Assembly: GCA_035719105.1 (NCBI GenBank)
Contig: DASTGN010000009.1
Coordinates: 183,936-247,935 of the forward strand
DNA length: 64,000 bases
Direction: 5' to 3'
Source: UBA8389 sp035719105
GTDB taxonomy: Bacteria > Bacteroidota > Bacteroidia > Bacteroidales > UBA1402
Shown in pieces: positions 8,529 through 17,500 of this stretch. The notes under the pieces are model-generated. The model worked only from the letters and a program-made list of their open reading frames with translations, searched no databases and was not told where the DNA came from. Each line of letters starts with the position of its first letter. Position 1 is the stretch's first letter. The position numbers and the translations under genes were made by a program.

Positions 8529-9770
8529 TTAGTCGAATCGAATGGCCTTAACGGGAGAAATTCTGGAAATCATGTGAGTAGGAAGCAATACGACCAGCAG
8601 CGAAATCAACAAGGTACCTGCGTTTACAATGAGGATATACATCCCATTCAGTTCGATGGGTACAAAATCCACGTAATACGTAGAAGGATTAAGTGGAACG
8701 ATGTGCAGATATTTCTGAAGGACGCAAAAGGCCAGTCCGATGACGTTCCCCCAGAACATGCCTCGACCAATCAGAAAAACAGACAAATAAATAAATACCT
8801 TCCGTACTGAGAAATTGCGTGCCCCCAAAGCCTTCATGACCCCAATCATATTGGTGCGCTCCAGGATGAGTATCAACAAACCGGAAATAATATTGAAACC
8901 CGAAACAAAAATCATCAGAAACAAAATCAGCCAGACATTTGTATCCAGCAAATCCAGCCATCCGAACAAGTCGGGACTCATTTCAAACAAATTACGCATG
9001 TAAAAAGCTTCTTGAGAATCCTCAGCAGCTCTTGAAATGATGGAATACACACCCTCCTCTGCTTTTGGGAAATCTTCCATGGAATTTGCAAAAATTTCCA
9101 AACCGGCAGCCTGATGCTCATCCCAACCATTCAGTTTACGGATGTGTCTGGCATCAGCCAGTAAAAAATACTTGTCAAATTCAGAAAAATGTGTGTTGTA
9201 GATACCGCAAATATGAAATTTCCGGGCAGAAACAGATTGACCTCGAATAAAATAGGCTAAAAAACCATCCCCCAATTTCAAATGGAGCAATTTAGTCAGA
9301 TGTTCAGAAATGAGCACGTCATTGGAAGGCGAAGCATAATTCGGCATTTTACCAGCAATCAAGCAATGTTGAAGGAAAGTTCCGTCAAAATCGCTGTCTG
9401 CCCCTTTTAGGACGACCGTTTGAAAATCGGTAGCGGTCTTAATCATGCCCGGTTTGGTATACAAACGTTGCACATGCGCTATTCCCGGCACCGCTTTCAA
9501 ATCGTTCACCAAGGTGTCCGAGATACGGACTGGATTCATTTCGTACGTAAAATTGGAGAAATAGCTGGTAACCTGAATGTGTGAGTTTACCCCAATGATT
9601 TTATTTCGTACTTCCCTTCTGAAGCCCATGACGATGGCCCAGGCAATAAGCATCACAGCCAAGCCGACCGCAATACCGATAATGGCAATGCGAATGGCAG
9701 GTTCGACCTTCTTTCCATTAGTTTTTTTACTGGAAATCAGCCGTCTGGCTATGAAATATTCTAAATTCAT
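8529..9770 (-). CDS. FtsX/LolE-type ABC transporter permease
   Basis: 413 residues. Topology as in MacB/FtsX/LolC-E permeases: one N-terminal transmembrane helix (about 28-50, AIIGIAVGLAVMLIAWAIVMGF), a large periplasmic domain (about 55-270), then three C-terminal membrane helices containing the family motif GLLILILERTNMIGVMKALGA. The family hydrolyses no ATP itself and works with a separate LolD/MacB-type ATPase, which is not in the window. It may act in lipoprotein release from the inner membrane, but other substrates are possible. Its start overlaps the aminotransferase stop by four bases (ATGA), so the two are translationally coupled. Confidence 0.87.
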   Translation of the reverse strand: MNLEYFIARRLISSKKTNGKKVEPAIRIAIIGIAVGLAVMLIAWAIVMGFRREVRNKIIGVNSHIQVTSYFSNFTYEMNPVRISDTLVNDLKAVPGIAHVQRLYTKPGMIKTATDFQTVVLKGADSDFDGTFLQHCLIAGKMPNYASPSNDVLISEHLTKLLHLKLGDGFLAYFIRGQSVSARKFHICGIYNTHFSEFDKYFLLADARHIRKLNGWDEHQAAGLEIFANSMEDFPKAEEGVYSIISRAAEDSQEAFYMRNLFEMSPDLFGWLDLLDTNVWLILFLMIFVSGFNIISGLLILILERTNMIGVMKALGARNFSVRKVFIYLSVFLIGRGMFWGNVIGLAFCVLQKYLHIVPLNPSTYYVDFVPIELNGMYILIVNAGTLLISLLVVLLPTHMISRISPVKAIRFD

Positions 9771-10972
9771 CGGTTGATGGTACGACCCGGGTAAACCTCG
9801 AGGGCTTTTTCCAGAACTTCCATGGCTTTGGCTAAAAATTCCTTTCCAATCACATAAGCCAAACGAACTTCATTCTTTCCTACATCGGGTGTCGTGTAGA
9901 ATCCCGATGCTGGGGCGACCATGATGGTTTGGTTCTCATAAGAAAACTCATCTAACAACCAAGCGCAGAATTTGTCGGCATCGTCAATTGGCAAACGAGC
10001 AACCGTATAAAATGCACCCATGGGGATGGGCGTGTAACATCCGGGAATCCGATTGATGGAGTCAATCAAGAATTTGCGGCGCTCAACGTACTCATTATAC
10101 ATATCCAGCATGTATTCTTCGGGGGCATCCAACGATGCTTCCGCTACGATTTGGCCCAACAATGGCGGACTTAACCTGGCCTGGCAGAATTTCATCACGT
10201 CGTTGCGCACCTGTTGGTTTTTGGTGATGAGCGCGCCAATGCGAATACCGCATTCGCTGTATCGCTTGGACACAGAGTCTACCAATACCACATTCTGTTC
10301 GATTCCTTTCAAATGGAAAGCTGAAATGTATGGCGCGCCGGTATAGCAAAACTCACGATAGACTTCGTCAGAAAACAAATACAGGTCGTATTTTTTGACA
10401 AGGTCTCTGATTTGATTCATTTCCTGTTGCGTATACAGGTAACCCGTCGGATTGTTCGGGTTGCAGATCATGATGGCCTTGGTCTTTGGCGTAATTACTT
10501 TTTCGAATTCAGAAACGGGTGGCAGTGCAAAACCGGTTTCAATCGAGGAAAAAATGGGTTTGATTACCGCACCGGCAGCTATGGCAAAGGCAGTATAATT
10601 GGCATAGGCTGGTTCAGGAACAATAATTTCGTCACCTGGATCCAGGCAAGCCATAAATGCAAAAAGAACGGCCTCCGAGCCACCCGTGGTAATGATAATA
10701 TCATCAACGGTTACATTAATCTTGAATCGTTGGTAATATTCCACCAATTTTTCACGAAAACTCAGGATTCCTTCGCTGGGGCTATATTCCAAAATAGTCC
10801 TTTCCATCGCTCGCAACGCCTCCAATCCTACTTCAGGTGTTTTGATATCGGGTTGACCGATATTGAGGTGATAAACGGTCACTCCCTTTGCCTTAGCTTT
10901 GTTGGCCAACGGCACCAGTTTCCGGATAGGCGATTGAGGCATCATAGCCCCGCGAACGGACGATTTTGGCAT
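9767..10972 (-). CDS. PLP-dependent class I/II aminotransferase
   Basis: 401 residues, fold type I. Seen: the substrate-region signature NIGQPD, the PLP-contact NPNNPTG, SDEVYREF, and the Schiff-base lysine in SVSKRYSECGIRIG. These are typical of the aspartate/aromatic/alanine aminotransferase branch, but exact substrates cannot be read from the sequence. The ATG at 10972 lies 35 bases after a promoter element; another Met at residue 10 is possible. Overlaps the downstream permease gene by four bases. Confidence 0.9.
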   Translation of the reverse strand: MPKSSVRGAMMPQSPIRKLVPLANKAKAKGVTVYHLNIGQPDIKTPEVGLEALRAMERTILEYSPSEGILSFREKLVEYYQRFKINVTVDDIIITTGGSEAVLFAFMACLDPGDEIIVPEPAYANYTAFAIAAGAVIKPIFSSIETGFALPPVSEFEKVITPKTKAIMICNPNNPTGYLYTQQEMNQIRDLVKKYDLYLFSDEVYREFCYTGAPYISAFHLKGIEQNVVLVDSVSKRYSECGIRIGALITKNQQVRNDVMKFCQARLSPPLLGQIVAEASLDAPEEYMLDMYNEYVERRKFLIDSINRIPGCYTPIPMGAFYTVARLPIDDADKFCAWLLDEFSYENQTIMVAPASGFYTTPDVGKNEVRLAYVIGKEFLAKAMEVLEKALEVYPGRTINR

Positions 10973-11007
10973 AATTTAGTGAATTGATTTTGGAAATTTG
11001 GGTCGCG

Positions 11008-11015
11008 CAAAGATA
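11008..11015 (-). promoter_or_regulatory. Promoter -7 element (TATCTTTG) of the aminotransferase-permease operon
   Basis: Exact TAnnTTTG match, 35 bases before the start codon at 10972. Confidence 0.55.
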
Positions 11016-11131
11016 GGAACTCAGGCCCGCAATTGCAAATAAAAACGACCTCAAGAACGCCCCGATATTACAGTCTGCTGTATTAACACAACGTTTTAAA
11101 AAGGAATGTTGTTTTGTACCTCCAGAAAATG

Positions 11132-11139
11132 TACATTTG
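11132..11139 (+). promoter_or_regulatory. Promoter -7 element (TACATTTG) of tatA-tatC
   Basis: TAnnTTTG match, 22 bases before the tatA ATG. A TTTTG at 11112-11116 could be the -33 element. Confidence 0.52.
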
Positions 11140-11161
11140 TCAACATTAAAAAACAACCGCT

Positions 11162-11350
11162 ATGTACCATACTTTTTTATTGCTGAATTTCGGTGCGCCC
11201 GAAATCATTATCATTGGATTGATTATCGTATTGCTTTTCGGTGGAAAAAAAATTCCCGAATTGATGAAAGGATTGGGTAAGGGTGTCAAAAACTTCAAAG
11301 ACGGCATGAAAGACGTGGAAGACACCATCAACAAAGACGACGATAAATAA
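11162..11350 (+). CDS. tatA: Sec-independent translocase subunit TatA/TatE
   Basis: 62 residues. The twin-arginine pore-forming subunit moves folded proteins across the inner membrane. Seen: a short N-terminal membrane helix (about 10-26, PEIIIIGLIIVLLFG), the hinge GGKKIPELMKGLGKG, an amphipathic helix, and a charged tail ending KDDDK. The length fits TatA/TatE and not a longer TatB. No separate tatB is present here, consistent with a minimal TatAC system, though tatB could lie elsewhere. tatC begins 17 bases downstream. Confidence 0.93.
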   Translation: MYHTFLLLNFGAPEIIIIGLIIVLLFGGKKIPELMKGLGKGVKNFKDGMKDVEDTINKDDDK

Positions 11351-11367
11351 TTGCGACCTGATTTTCC

Positions 11368-12141
11368 ATGCAGGAATTGACTTTTTGGGACCATATCGAA
11401 GTGCTTCGGCACATGCTGTTTCGAGTTTTGGGTGTCATGTTTTTGGCAAGCATCGCCTTCTTCATTTTCATGCCTCAACTATTCGACCAGGTCATCATGG
11501 CTCCTTGTTTTGGAGATTTTCCCATCTACCGTCTATTCTGCGATATCACCAAACAATTCACCAACGACACTTCATTCTGCGACGAATCCTTTCAAATTCA
11601 GATCATCAACATTCGGCTGGCAGCCCAATTTATGATCCACATGCAGATGTCTTTCTTGTTGGGCCTTATTGTCAGCTTTCCGTATGTCTTGTTTGAAATC
11701 TGGAAATTCATAGCACCTGCATTATACGACAAAGAGAAAAACAGTTTCAGGCTGGCTTTTTCCCTATCCTCCATCCTTTTTTACTCAGGAGTCAGTCTCA
11801 GTTATTTTGTCGTTTTCCCCATCACTTTGCGTTTTTTAGCTGGTTATCAAATTACCAGCCTGGTTTCCAATCAACTATCACTCGATTCGTACATCAGTAA
11901 TTTCATAACATTAAACCTTATCATGGGGCTGGTTTTCGAGTTGCCCATGTTGGCCTTGATTTTGTCCAAACTTGGAATTGTGAAACGTCATTTTTTCAGT
12001 AAATACCGGAAGCATGCCATCATTGTTCTCCTCATTTTAGCCGCTGTGATTACCCCGACTGGAGACCCATTCACGCTTTTGATCGTTGCACTTCCCCTTT
12101 ACATTCTGTACGAAATCAGCGCCATCTTAGTTAAAAAATAA
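11368..12141 (+). CDS. tatC: Sec-independent protein translocase TatC
   Basis: 257 residues with six predicted membrane helices. TatC is the receptor for twin-arginine signal peptides. Seen: the N-terminal family signature MQELTFWDHIEVLRHMLFR, a conserved cytoplasmic SFPYVLFEIWKFIAPALYDKEK, and the loop Pro-rich region AAVITPTGDP near the last helices. The second gene of a tatA-tatC operon, ended by a clear terminator one base before its stop codon finishes. Confidence 0.95.
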   Translation: MQELTFWDHIEVLRHMLFRVLGVMFLASIAFFIFMPQLFDQVIMAPCFGDFPIYRLFCDITKQFTNDTSFCDESFQIQIINIRLAAQFMIHMQMSFLLGLIVSFPYVLFEIWKFIAPALYDKEKNSFRLAFSLSSILFYSGVSLSYFVVFPITLRFLAGYQITSLVSNQLSLDSYISNFITLNLIMGLVFELPMLALILSKLGIVKRHFFSKYRKHAIIVLLILAAVITPTGDPFTLLIVALPLYILYEISAILVKK

Positions 12142-12167
12142 AGGCTGCCTTCGAAAAAGCAGCCTTT
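12140..12167. terminator. Bidirectional terminator between tatC and prs
   Basis: Perfect nine-base stem AAAGGCTGC/GCAGCCTTT (12140-12148 and 12159-12167) with a ten-base loop. On the minus strand it is followed by ATTTTTTAAC, so it also serves prs, which stops at 12218. Confidence 0.87.
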
Positions 12168-12217
12168 GTGTTCAGAGAACAAAAGTCCTCCCTATTTAGT
12201 TTTTTGAGGCCTAAATA

Positions 12218-13156
12218 TCAGAGTAGGTATTGTGAACTGATGGAACGGTGGTCAAAGACCCGTTCGATGGTATCACCGAACATATCAGCAATGCTCAGCA
12301 CCTTTACTTTGGAACATACTTTGTTGAATGGTATGCTGTCTGTCATCAACAGTTCGATCAGTGCAGACTTTTCAACCCGTTCGCAAGCAGGCCCAGACAT
12401 GACACAGTGAGTGGCAATGGCACGGACTGACAACGCACCATTTTCAATCATCAAATCAGCGGCTTTGGTAATCGTACCGGCCGTATCGACCATATCGTCG
12501 ATCAAAACCACATTCTTACCTTTTACATCACCGATAATCTTCATTTCGGCTACTTCATTGGCATGTTCGCGGCTTTTGTGACAAAGCACCATGGGGACAT
12601 CCAGAAATTTCGAATAGGTATTGGCCCGCTTGGAACCGCCCACGTCTGGAGCAGCGATGACTAAATTATCTAAATTCAGATTACGCAGATAGGGAATAAA
12701 AATGGTCGAACCATACAAATGATCGACAGGCACATCGAAGAAACCTTGAATTTGGTCAGCATGGAGATCCATCGTAATCAAGCGCTCAATGCCTGCAGTT
12801 GAAAGCAAATCGGCAATCAATTTGGCACCGATGGAAACACGGGGTTTGTCCTTGCGATCTTGTCTCGCCCAACCGAAATAGGGTACGACAGCAATGATTT
12901 TACCGGCAGAAGCACGCTTGGCGGCATCCACCATCAGCAAGAGCTCCATTAAATTGTCAGAATTCGGAAAAGTTGATTGAATCAGGTAAACCACTGCCCC
13001 ACGAATGGATTCTTCGTAAGAAACTGAAAACTCTCCGTCCGCAAAGTGCTGGATGTTCATTTTCCCCAGTGGAACACCGAGGCTGGCACAAATTTTTTCT
13101 GCCAGATACTGTGATTTAGTACCCGAAAACACTTTGAAAGAACTAGTATCGTTCAT
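12218..13156 (-). CDS. prs: Ribose-phosphate pyrophosphokinase (PRPP synthetase)
   Basis: 312 residues, the standard length. Makes PRPP from ribose 5-phosphate and ATP for nucleotide, His and Trp synthesis. Seen: the ATP-site region YFGWARQDRK, the cation-binding DLHADQIQGFFD, the flexible-loop region APDVGGSKRAN, and the PRPP-binding loop VVLIDDMVDTAGT. The gene has its own promoter (13195-13202) and shares a terminator with convergent tatC, so it is monocistronic. Confidence 0.96.
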   Translation of the reverse strand: MNDTSSFKVFSGTKSQYLAEKICASLGVPLGKMNIQHFADGEFSVSYEESIRGAVVYLIQSTFPNSDNLMELLLMVDAAKRASAGKIIAVVPYFGWARQDRKDKPRVSIGAKLIADLLSTAGIERLITMDLHADQIQGFFDVPVDHLYGSTIFIPYLRNLNLDNLVIAAPDVGGSKRANTYSKFLDVPMVLCHKSREHANEVAEMKIIGDVKGKNVVLIDDMVDTAGTITKAADLMIENGALSVRAIATHCVMSGPACERVEKSALIELLMTDSIPFNKVCSKVKVLSIADMFGDTIERVFDHRSISSQYLL

Positions 13157-13194
13157 AAAGTTGAATGAAATTTAGGATGGTGAAATTGGTTCTG

Positions 13195-13202
13195 CAAAGA
13201 TA
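13195..13202 (-). promoter_or_regulatory. Promoter -7 element (TATCTTTG) of prs
   Basis: Exact TAnnTTTG match, 38 bases before the prs ATG. Confidence 0.55.
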
Positions 13203-13340
13203 GGGATTTTGAAGCTAAACCATTCCTTTCATCAAAACAAAAAAACAATTTATTTGTATACAAAAAATCGTTCGTTTCTTTTCTCGTTATGTATCAACGC
13301 ATTATAAAACCAGCACCGTATATTTATACATATTTATGCG

Positions 13341-15017
13341 TCATATTATGCATTTCAGCAACAACCCGCCAAATGCTGGAACATCCAGCTCAATGGGGTA
13401 AATGGAGGAACACATCAATGGATAGATTTGCCCGCTAAAGAGTTCGGTCATTGTATGTTGACGGCCATCCTCAAGATTCAGACAATCGAAAGCATGTTTT
13501 GGAATCATCAAGCTGACCTTTCGGTCAACCCCATCAAAGTTGATCAAACACAACAGGCATTCATTACCCGCTTTTCGGATAAAGGCATAAATTTTGGTAG
13601 CATCAAAGCCCGAACGATCCAAATTGGCATATTCCAAATCAAAGAATTCCCCCTCGCGAACGGCTTTTTCCTTTTGGTGAATTTCCAACAAGCGTTTGTA
13701 AAAAGACCGAATTCCTTTTTGCTCAGCTGTCAGTTGGTCTTCGTTCCACAAACCGTTGTTCTTGAATGCAACCAACGACTCGATGCTCCAATAATCAAAA
13801 ATGGAATTCCTGCCGTCAAGACCGCTGAACCCTTCGGTATACATGCCCCGCTCGCCAAGTTCCTGTCCGGCATAAATCATGATCGGATTGATTTTCATCG
13901 TAGCCAACACCATCATGGCAGGAAAAGCTTTTTGGGGATTTCCAGCAAAGAAGTCGGAAGCGATCCTTTGTTCATCGTGGTTTTCAAGAAAATGCAGCAT
14001 GTTTTTGCTATAATCATTCACAGCCTGCCAACAACCCGAAAGATTGGAAGCCGGTTGGTGCCCCTCCACAATTGCACGTACAGCATTATACATCCCTTCC
14101 TTATCGTAAAGCAAATCGAACTTTCCCACATGAATGTAATCCCAATACCGAGAAGGTTGGTAAACTTCAGCAACAAATATCAAATCTGGATGGTGACTCT
14201 TAACCCTGGGAATGACCCAACCCCAGAATTCGACCGGAACCATTTCGGCCATGTCGCAACGAAAACCGTCCACACCGAAATTAGCCCAATACAAAAGAAT
14301 GTCAAGCATTTTAAACCAGGTTGTCGGAACTGGATAAAAATGCGTTTTACTTCCATTCATATAGTCGACACCATAATTGATTTTGACCGTTTCATACCAA
14401 TCGTCGACGTTGGGTTGTGCACTGAAGCAATTGTTTCCAGTTGCTTTGGCAGGGAATTCCTCATAGGGAACTGCTTCGCCAGCCCACAAATCTATGGATG
14501 GTGAAAAAGGTTGTTCAGGCACATAATAAAAGTTGTTGTCTTGGTGGAAACCGAAGGAACTCCGATCGTCGGCACCAAAATCACGAACAGCCTCTGGTTT
14601 TTGGTCGGAACCATATTGTCTGGCCACGTGATTGGGCACAAAATCAATCAAAACTTTAAGACCAGCTCGATGAGTTCGAGCCATTAGATCCTTGAATTCC
14701 TCGATTCGGTGAATGGGGTCTTGAGCCAAATCCGGATCCACATCGTAATAATCCTTGACTGCATAAGGTGAGCCAGCCCTCCCTTTAACGACAGCAGGGT
14801 GATCTTTTCGAATTCCAAAGGTGGAATAATCCGTTTTCGTGGCATGTTCCAAAATTCCGGTAAACCATAGGTGCGTACAACCCAAATCCACCAATGCATC
14901 AAGTGCATTGGAAGTAAAATCATTGAACTTTCCGCAACCATTTTCGATCAGGCTGCCATTGGGTATGTTTTTCCCTTCATTTCCGAAATAACGGGGAAGA
15001 ACTTGATAGATTACCAT
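13341..15017 (-). CDS. Alpha-amylase family glycoside hydrolase (GH13)
   Basis: 558 residues with no evident signal peptide, so probably cytoplasmic. Conserved GH13 regions seen in order: region I DFVPNH (about 125-130), region II GFRCDMAEM with nucleophile Asp255, region III FVAEVYQP with acid/base Glu284, and region IV FLENHDEQR with Asp348. A C-terminal beta domain follows. All three catalytic acids are present, so it should be active on alpha-1,4-glucans or oligosaccharides; the exact substrate is not readable. It has its own promoter (15052-15059), directly after the fabD terminator. It may act on the storage glucan handled by the cluster at 39-44 kb, which is inference. Confidence 0.9.
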   Translation of the reverse strand: MVIYQVLPRYFGNEGKNIPNGSLIENGCGKFNDFTSNALDALVDLGCTHLWFTGILEHATKTDYSTFGIRKDHPAVVKGRAGSPYAVKDYYDVDPDLAQDPIHRIEEFKDLMARTHRAGLKVLIDFVPNHVARQYGSDQKPEAVRDFGADDRSSFGFHQDNNFYYVPEQPFSPSIDLWAGEAVPYEEFPAKATGNNCFSAQPNVDDWYETVKINYGVDYMNGSKTHFYPVPTTWFKMLDILLYWANFGVDGFRCDMAEMVPVEFWGWVIPRVKSHHPDLIFVAEVYQPSRYWDYIHVGKFDLLYDKEGMYNAVRAIVEGHQPASNLSGCWQAVNDYSKNMLHFLENHDEQRIASDFFAGNPQKAFPAMMVLATMKINPIMIYAGQELGERGMYTEGFSGLDGRNSIFDYWSIESLVAFKNNGLWNEDQLTAEQKGIRSFYKRLLEIHQKEKAVREGEFFDLEYANLDRSGFDATKIYAFIRKAGNECLLCLINFDGVDRKVSLMIPKHAFDCLNLEDGRQHTMTELFSGQIYPLMCSSIYPIELDVPAFGGLLLKCII

Positions 15018-15051
15018 GTTGGACTGGTTTTATAGGTGCGAAACCGCTTAC

Positions 15052-15059
15052 CAAATATA
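15052..15059 (-). promoter_or_regulatory. Promoter -7 element (TATATTTG) of the GH13 gene
   Basis: TAnnTTTG match, 34 bases before the GH13 ATG and one base beyond the eight-T tract of the fabD terminator. Confidence 0.5.
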
Positions 15060-15060
15060 C

Positions 15061-15098
15061 AAAAAAAACATGCTGACCAATGATTTTTGGCCAGCATG
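15061..15098 (-). terminator. Intrinsic terminator of fabD
   Basis: Stem CATGCTGACC/GGCCAGCATG (15069-15078 and 15089-15098) with one mismatch, followed on the minus strand by eight Ts (15061-15068). It starts 28 bases past the fabD stop. Confidence 0.9.
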
Positions 15099-15125
15099 CG
15101 GTATGATTTAAAAAGGAATAGCTGA

Positions 15126-16007
15126 TTATTGCATTCCATCGGTGGCGACTTCTTTGCTGATCTTTTTGATCAGACCCTGAAGAACGGCACCCGGTCCGAG
15201 TTCGGTAAACGTGTCGGCTCCATCAGCGACCATAGCCAAAACGGACTGTGTCCAACGAACTGGTGAGGTCAGCTGATCCACCAAATTAGCTTGGATGATT
15301 TTAGGATCCGTTTGCGGTTTGGCATTTACGTTTTGATAGATGGGGCAAACTGGTGCGGTAAATGGGGTCTTTTCAATGGCAGCAGCCAGCTCCAATCGGG
15401 CAGGTTCCATCAACGGTGAATGGAAAGCACCACCGACACTTAATTTTAGAGCACGCTTTGCTCCGGCGGCAGTCAACTGTTCGCAAGCCAGGTCGATGCC
15501 TTCGTTGGAACCTGAAATGACAACTTGTCCCGGGCAATTGTAGTTGGCAGGCACAACGATTTCGTCTTTAATGGCGGCACAAATACCTTCGATGGTTTCA
15601 TCCGGCAAACCTAGGATGGCAGCCATGGTTGAAGGACGGGCTTCACAAGCTTTTTGCATGGCCAGTGCCCGTTGATAGACTAGTTTCAAGCCGTCTTCGA
15701 AAGAAAGGGCGCCAGCAGCTACCAAAGCGGAAAATTCACCCAGTGAGTGACCAGCAACCATTTCGGGCTTGAAGTCAGCACCTAACGTCTTGGCTAACAA
15801 AACGGAATGCAAGAAGATGGCGGGTTGGGTCACCTTGGTTTGACGCAAATCTTCGGCGGAACCGGTGAACATGATGTCCGTTATGCGAAAACCAAGAATT
15901 TCGTTGGCTTTTTCAAACAAATCGTGTGCAAGAGGAGATTGATCGTACAAGTCTTTACCCATTCCGGTAAACTGAGCTCCCTGTCCGGGAAATACGTATG
16001 CCTTCAT
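15126..16007 (-). CDS. fabD: Malonyl-CoA:ACP transacylase
   Basis: 293 residues. Transfers malonyl from CoA to acyl carrier protein, committing it to fatty-acid synthesis. Seen: N-terminal FPGQGAQFTGMG, the nucleophile Ser88 in GHSLGEFSAL, the second catalytic residue His196 in GGAFHSPLM, and the C-terminal ELGPGAVLQGLIKKI. Monocistronic: its own promoter at 16047-16054 and a strong terminator just downstream. It is not in a fab cluster here. Confidence 0.96.
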   Translation of the reverse strand: MKAYVFPGQGAQFTGMGKDLYDQSPLAHDLFEKANEILGFRITDIMFTGSAEDLRQTKVTQPAIFLHSVLLAKTLGADFKPEMVAGHSLGEFSALVAAGALSFEDGLKLVYQRALAMQKACEARPSTMAAILGLPDETIEGICAAIKDEIVVPANYNCPGQVVISGSNEGIDLACEQLTAAGAKRALKLSVGGAFHSPLMEPARLELAAAIEKTPFTAPVCPIYQNVNAKPQTDPKIIQANLVDQLTSPVRWTQSVLAMVADGADTFTELGPGAVLQGLIKKISKEVATDGMQ

Positions 16008-16046
16008 TTGGAAATTTTTTGGTGGTTATTGTTATTTTTTGCGGTG

Positions 16047-16054
16047 CAAAGGTA
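16047..16054 (-). promoter_or_regulatory. Promoter -7 element (TACCTTTG) of fabD
   Basis: TAnnTTTG match, 39 bases before the fabD ATG. Confidence 0.55.
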
Positions 16055-16092
16055 CTGAATTCAGTTTATTTATGCACATAAATTACGAAATG

Positions 16093-17421
16093 CTAGATTT
16101 TACTGGTATCCACCCCGACACAGAAATAATCAAAACCGTTGCGCTTCAATTCCGTCTTATCGTAAATGTTTCGACCGTCAAAAACCACTGGCGAAGTCAG
16201 TAACTTCTTCACAATCTTTAGGTTGGGAAATTTGAATTCCGGCCATTCAGTTATCAGCAACAGACAGTCTGCGTCGATCAAGGCTTCGTACTGATCGTCC
16301 ACATAGAAGATGCTATCACCTAAAATACGCTTGGTTTCTTTCATCGCAATCGGGTCGTAGGCTTTGACGTTGGCGCCCGCTTCCAGCAATTTTTTGATAA
16401 TGACCAACGACGGTGCTTCACGTAGGTCATCGGTATGCGGTTTAAAGGAAAGTCCCCAGACAGCAATGGTTTTTCCTTTCAAATCACTTTTGAAATACTG
16501 CTCAATCTTGTGAAACATCAGGGATTTTTGATCTATGTTCACCGCTTCGACTGCTTTCAGGACCCGAAGATCGTAATCGTAATCTTTTGCAGTTCGAATC
16601 AATGCTTTTACATCTTTTGGAAAGCAAGAACCACCATACCCGATACCTGGGTAAATAAATTTGTTGCCAATTCGCGAATCTGAACCGATACCCTTTCGAA
16701 CCATATTAATGTCTGCCCCCACCAACTCACAAAGGTTGGCTATATCATTCATGAAACTGATTTTGGTGGCTAAAATCGCATTCGCGGCATATTTGGTCAT
16801 TTCTGCCGAGGTGATATCCATAAAAATGACAGGGTGTCCATTCATGGTAAACGGTTTGTAAAGTCTTTTCATCATGTCTTCCGCTCTGGGGGAATCCAAT
16901 CCCACGACGATGCGGTCTGGCTTTAGAAAATCCTCAATAGCGGCTCCTTCTTTGAGGAATTCAGGGTTGGAAGCCACATCGAAATCAATGTTCACACCTC
17001 GCTTGTCGAGTTCCTCCTGAATGGCAGCCTTGACTTTGACAGCTGTTCCCATGGGAACGGTGCTTTTGGTTGCAATGACCAAATAATCGTGCATGTACTT
17101 GCCGCATTCGTGCGCCACGGCCAACACATATTTCAAATCCGCGCTTCCATCTTCGTCCGGGGGGGTTCCTACAGCAATAAACAGGATTTCGCAATCATTC
17201 AGTGCTTCAGCCATTTTGGTGGTAAAATGCAACCGGCCTTTTTTCATGTTTCTCAGCAACATTTCCTCCAAGCCAGGTTCATAAATTGGAACGATGCCGT
17301 TTTGGAGGTTTTCAATCTTTTTTTCATCGATATCCACGCAGACCACTTCGATACCCACATCTGAGAAACAAGTGCCTGAAACCAGCCCAACATATCCACT
17401 GCCAACGATTGCAATTTTCAT
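16093..17421 (-). CDS. ugd: UDP-glucose 6-dehydrogenase
   Basis: 442 residues. Oxidises UDP-glucose to UDP-glucuronate with two NAD+, supplying acidic sugars for surface polysaccharides. Seen: N-terminal Rossmann motif GSGYVGL (7-13), the NAD-domain segment VGTPPDEDGSADL, the catalytic Cys266 in GYGGSCFPKDV, and the UDP-binding C-terminal domain with WGLSFKPHTDDLREAPS. Divergent from galE, with both promoters in the 79-base gap, so the two UDP-glucose enzymes may share local control. No terminator was found between its stop (16093) and the fabD promoter. Confidence 0.95.
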   Translation of the reverse strand: MKIAIVGSGYVGLVSGTCFSDVGIEVVCVDIDEKKIENLQNGIVPIYEPGLEEMLLRNMKKGRLHFTTKMAEALNDCEILFIAVGTPPDEDGSADLKYVLAVAHECGKYMHDYLVIATKSTVPMGTAVKVKAAIQEELDKRGVNIDFDVASNPEFLKEGAAIEDFLKPDRIVVGLDSPRAEDMMKRLYKPFTMNGHPVIFMDITSAEMTKYAANAILATKISFMNDIANLCELVGADINMVRKGIGSDSRIGNKFIYPGIGYGGSCFPKDVKALIRTAKDYDYDLRVLKAVEAVNIDQKSLMFHKIEQYFKSDLKGKTIAVWGLSFKPHTDDLREAPSLVIIKKLLEAGANVKAYDPIAMKETKRILGDSIFYVDDQYEALIDADCLLLITEWPEFKFPNLKIVKKLLTSPVVFDGRNIYDKTELKRNGFDYFCVGVDTSKI

Positions 17422-17442
17422 AGTGTACTAAATTGTTTGATG

Positions 17443-17450
17443 CAAAGGTA
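17443..17450 (-). promoter_or_regulatory. Promoter -7 element (TACCTTTG) of ugd
   Basis: TAnnTTTG match, 21 bases before the ugd ATG. It lies back-to-back with the galE element, 22 bases away. Confidence 0.52.
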
Positions 17451-17472
17451 AAACAATACAGGTTTTGATTCG

Positions 17473-17480
17473 TATCTTTG
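17473..17480 (+). promoter_or_regulatory. Promoter -7 element (TATCTTTG) of galE
   Basis: TAnnTTTG match, 20 bases before the galE ATG. Confidence 0.55.
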
Positions 17481-17500
17481 CGGCTTAAAATAAAATCGCC

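Noticed and set aside
13253..13264. TTTGTATACAAA palindrome upstream of prs
   Set aside because: A short AT-rich palindrome in an AT-rich gap; no second copy and no clear position relative to a promoter, so an operator cannot be claimed.
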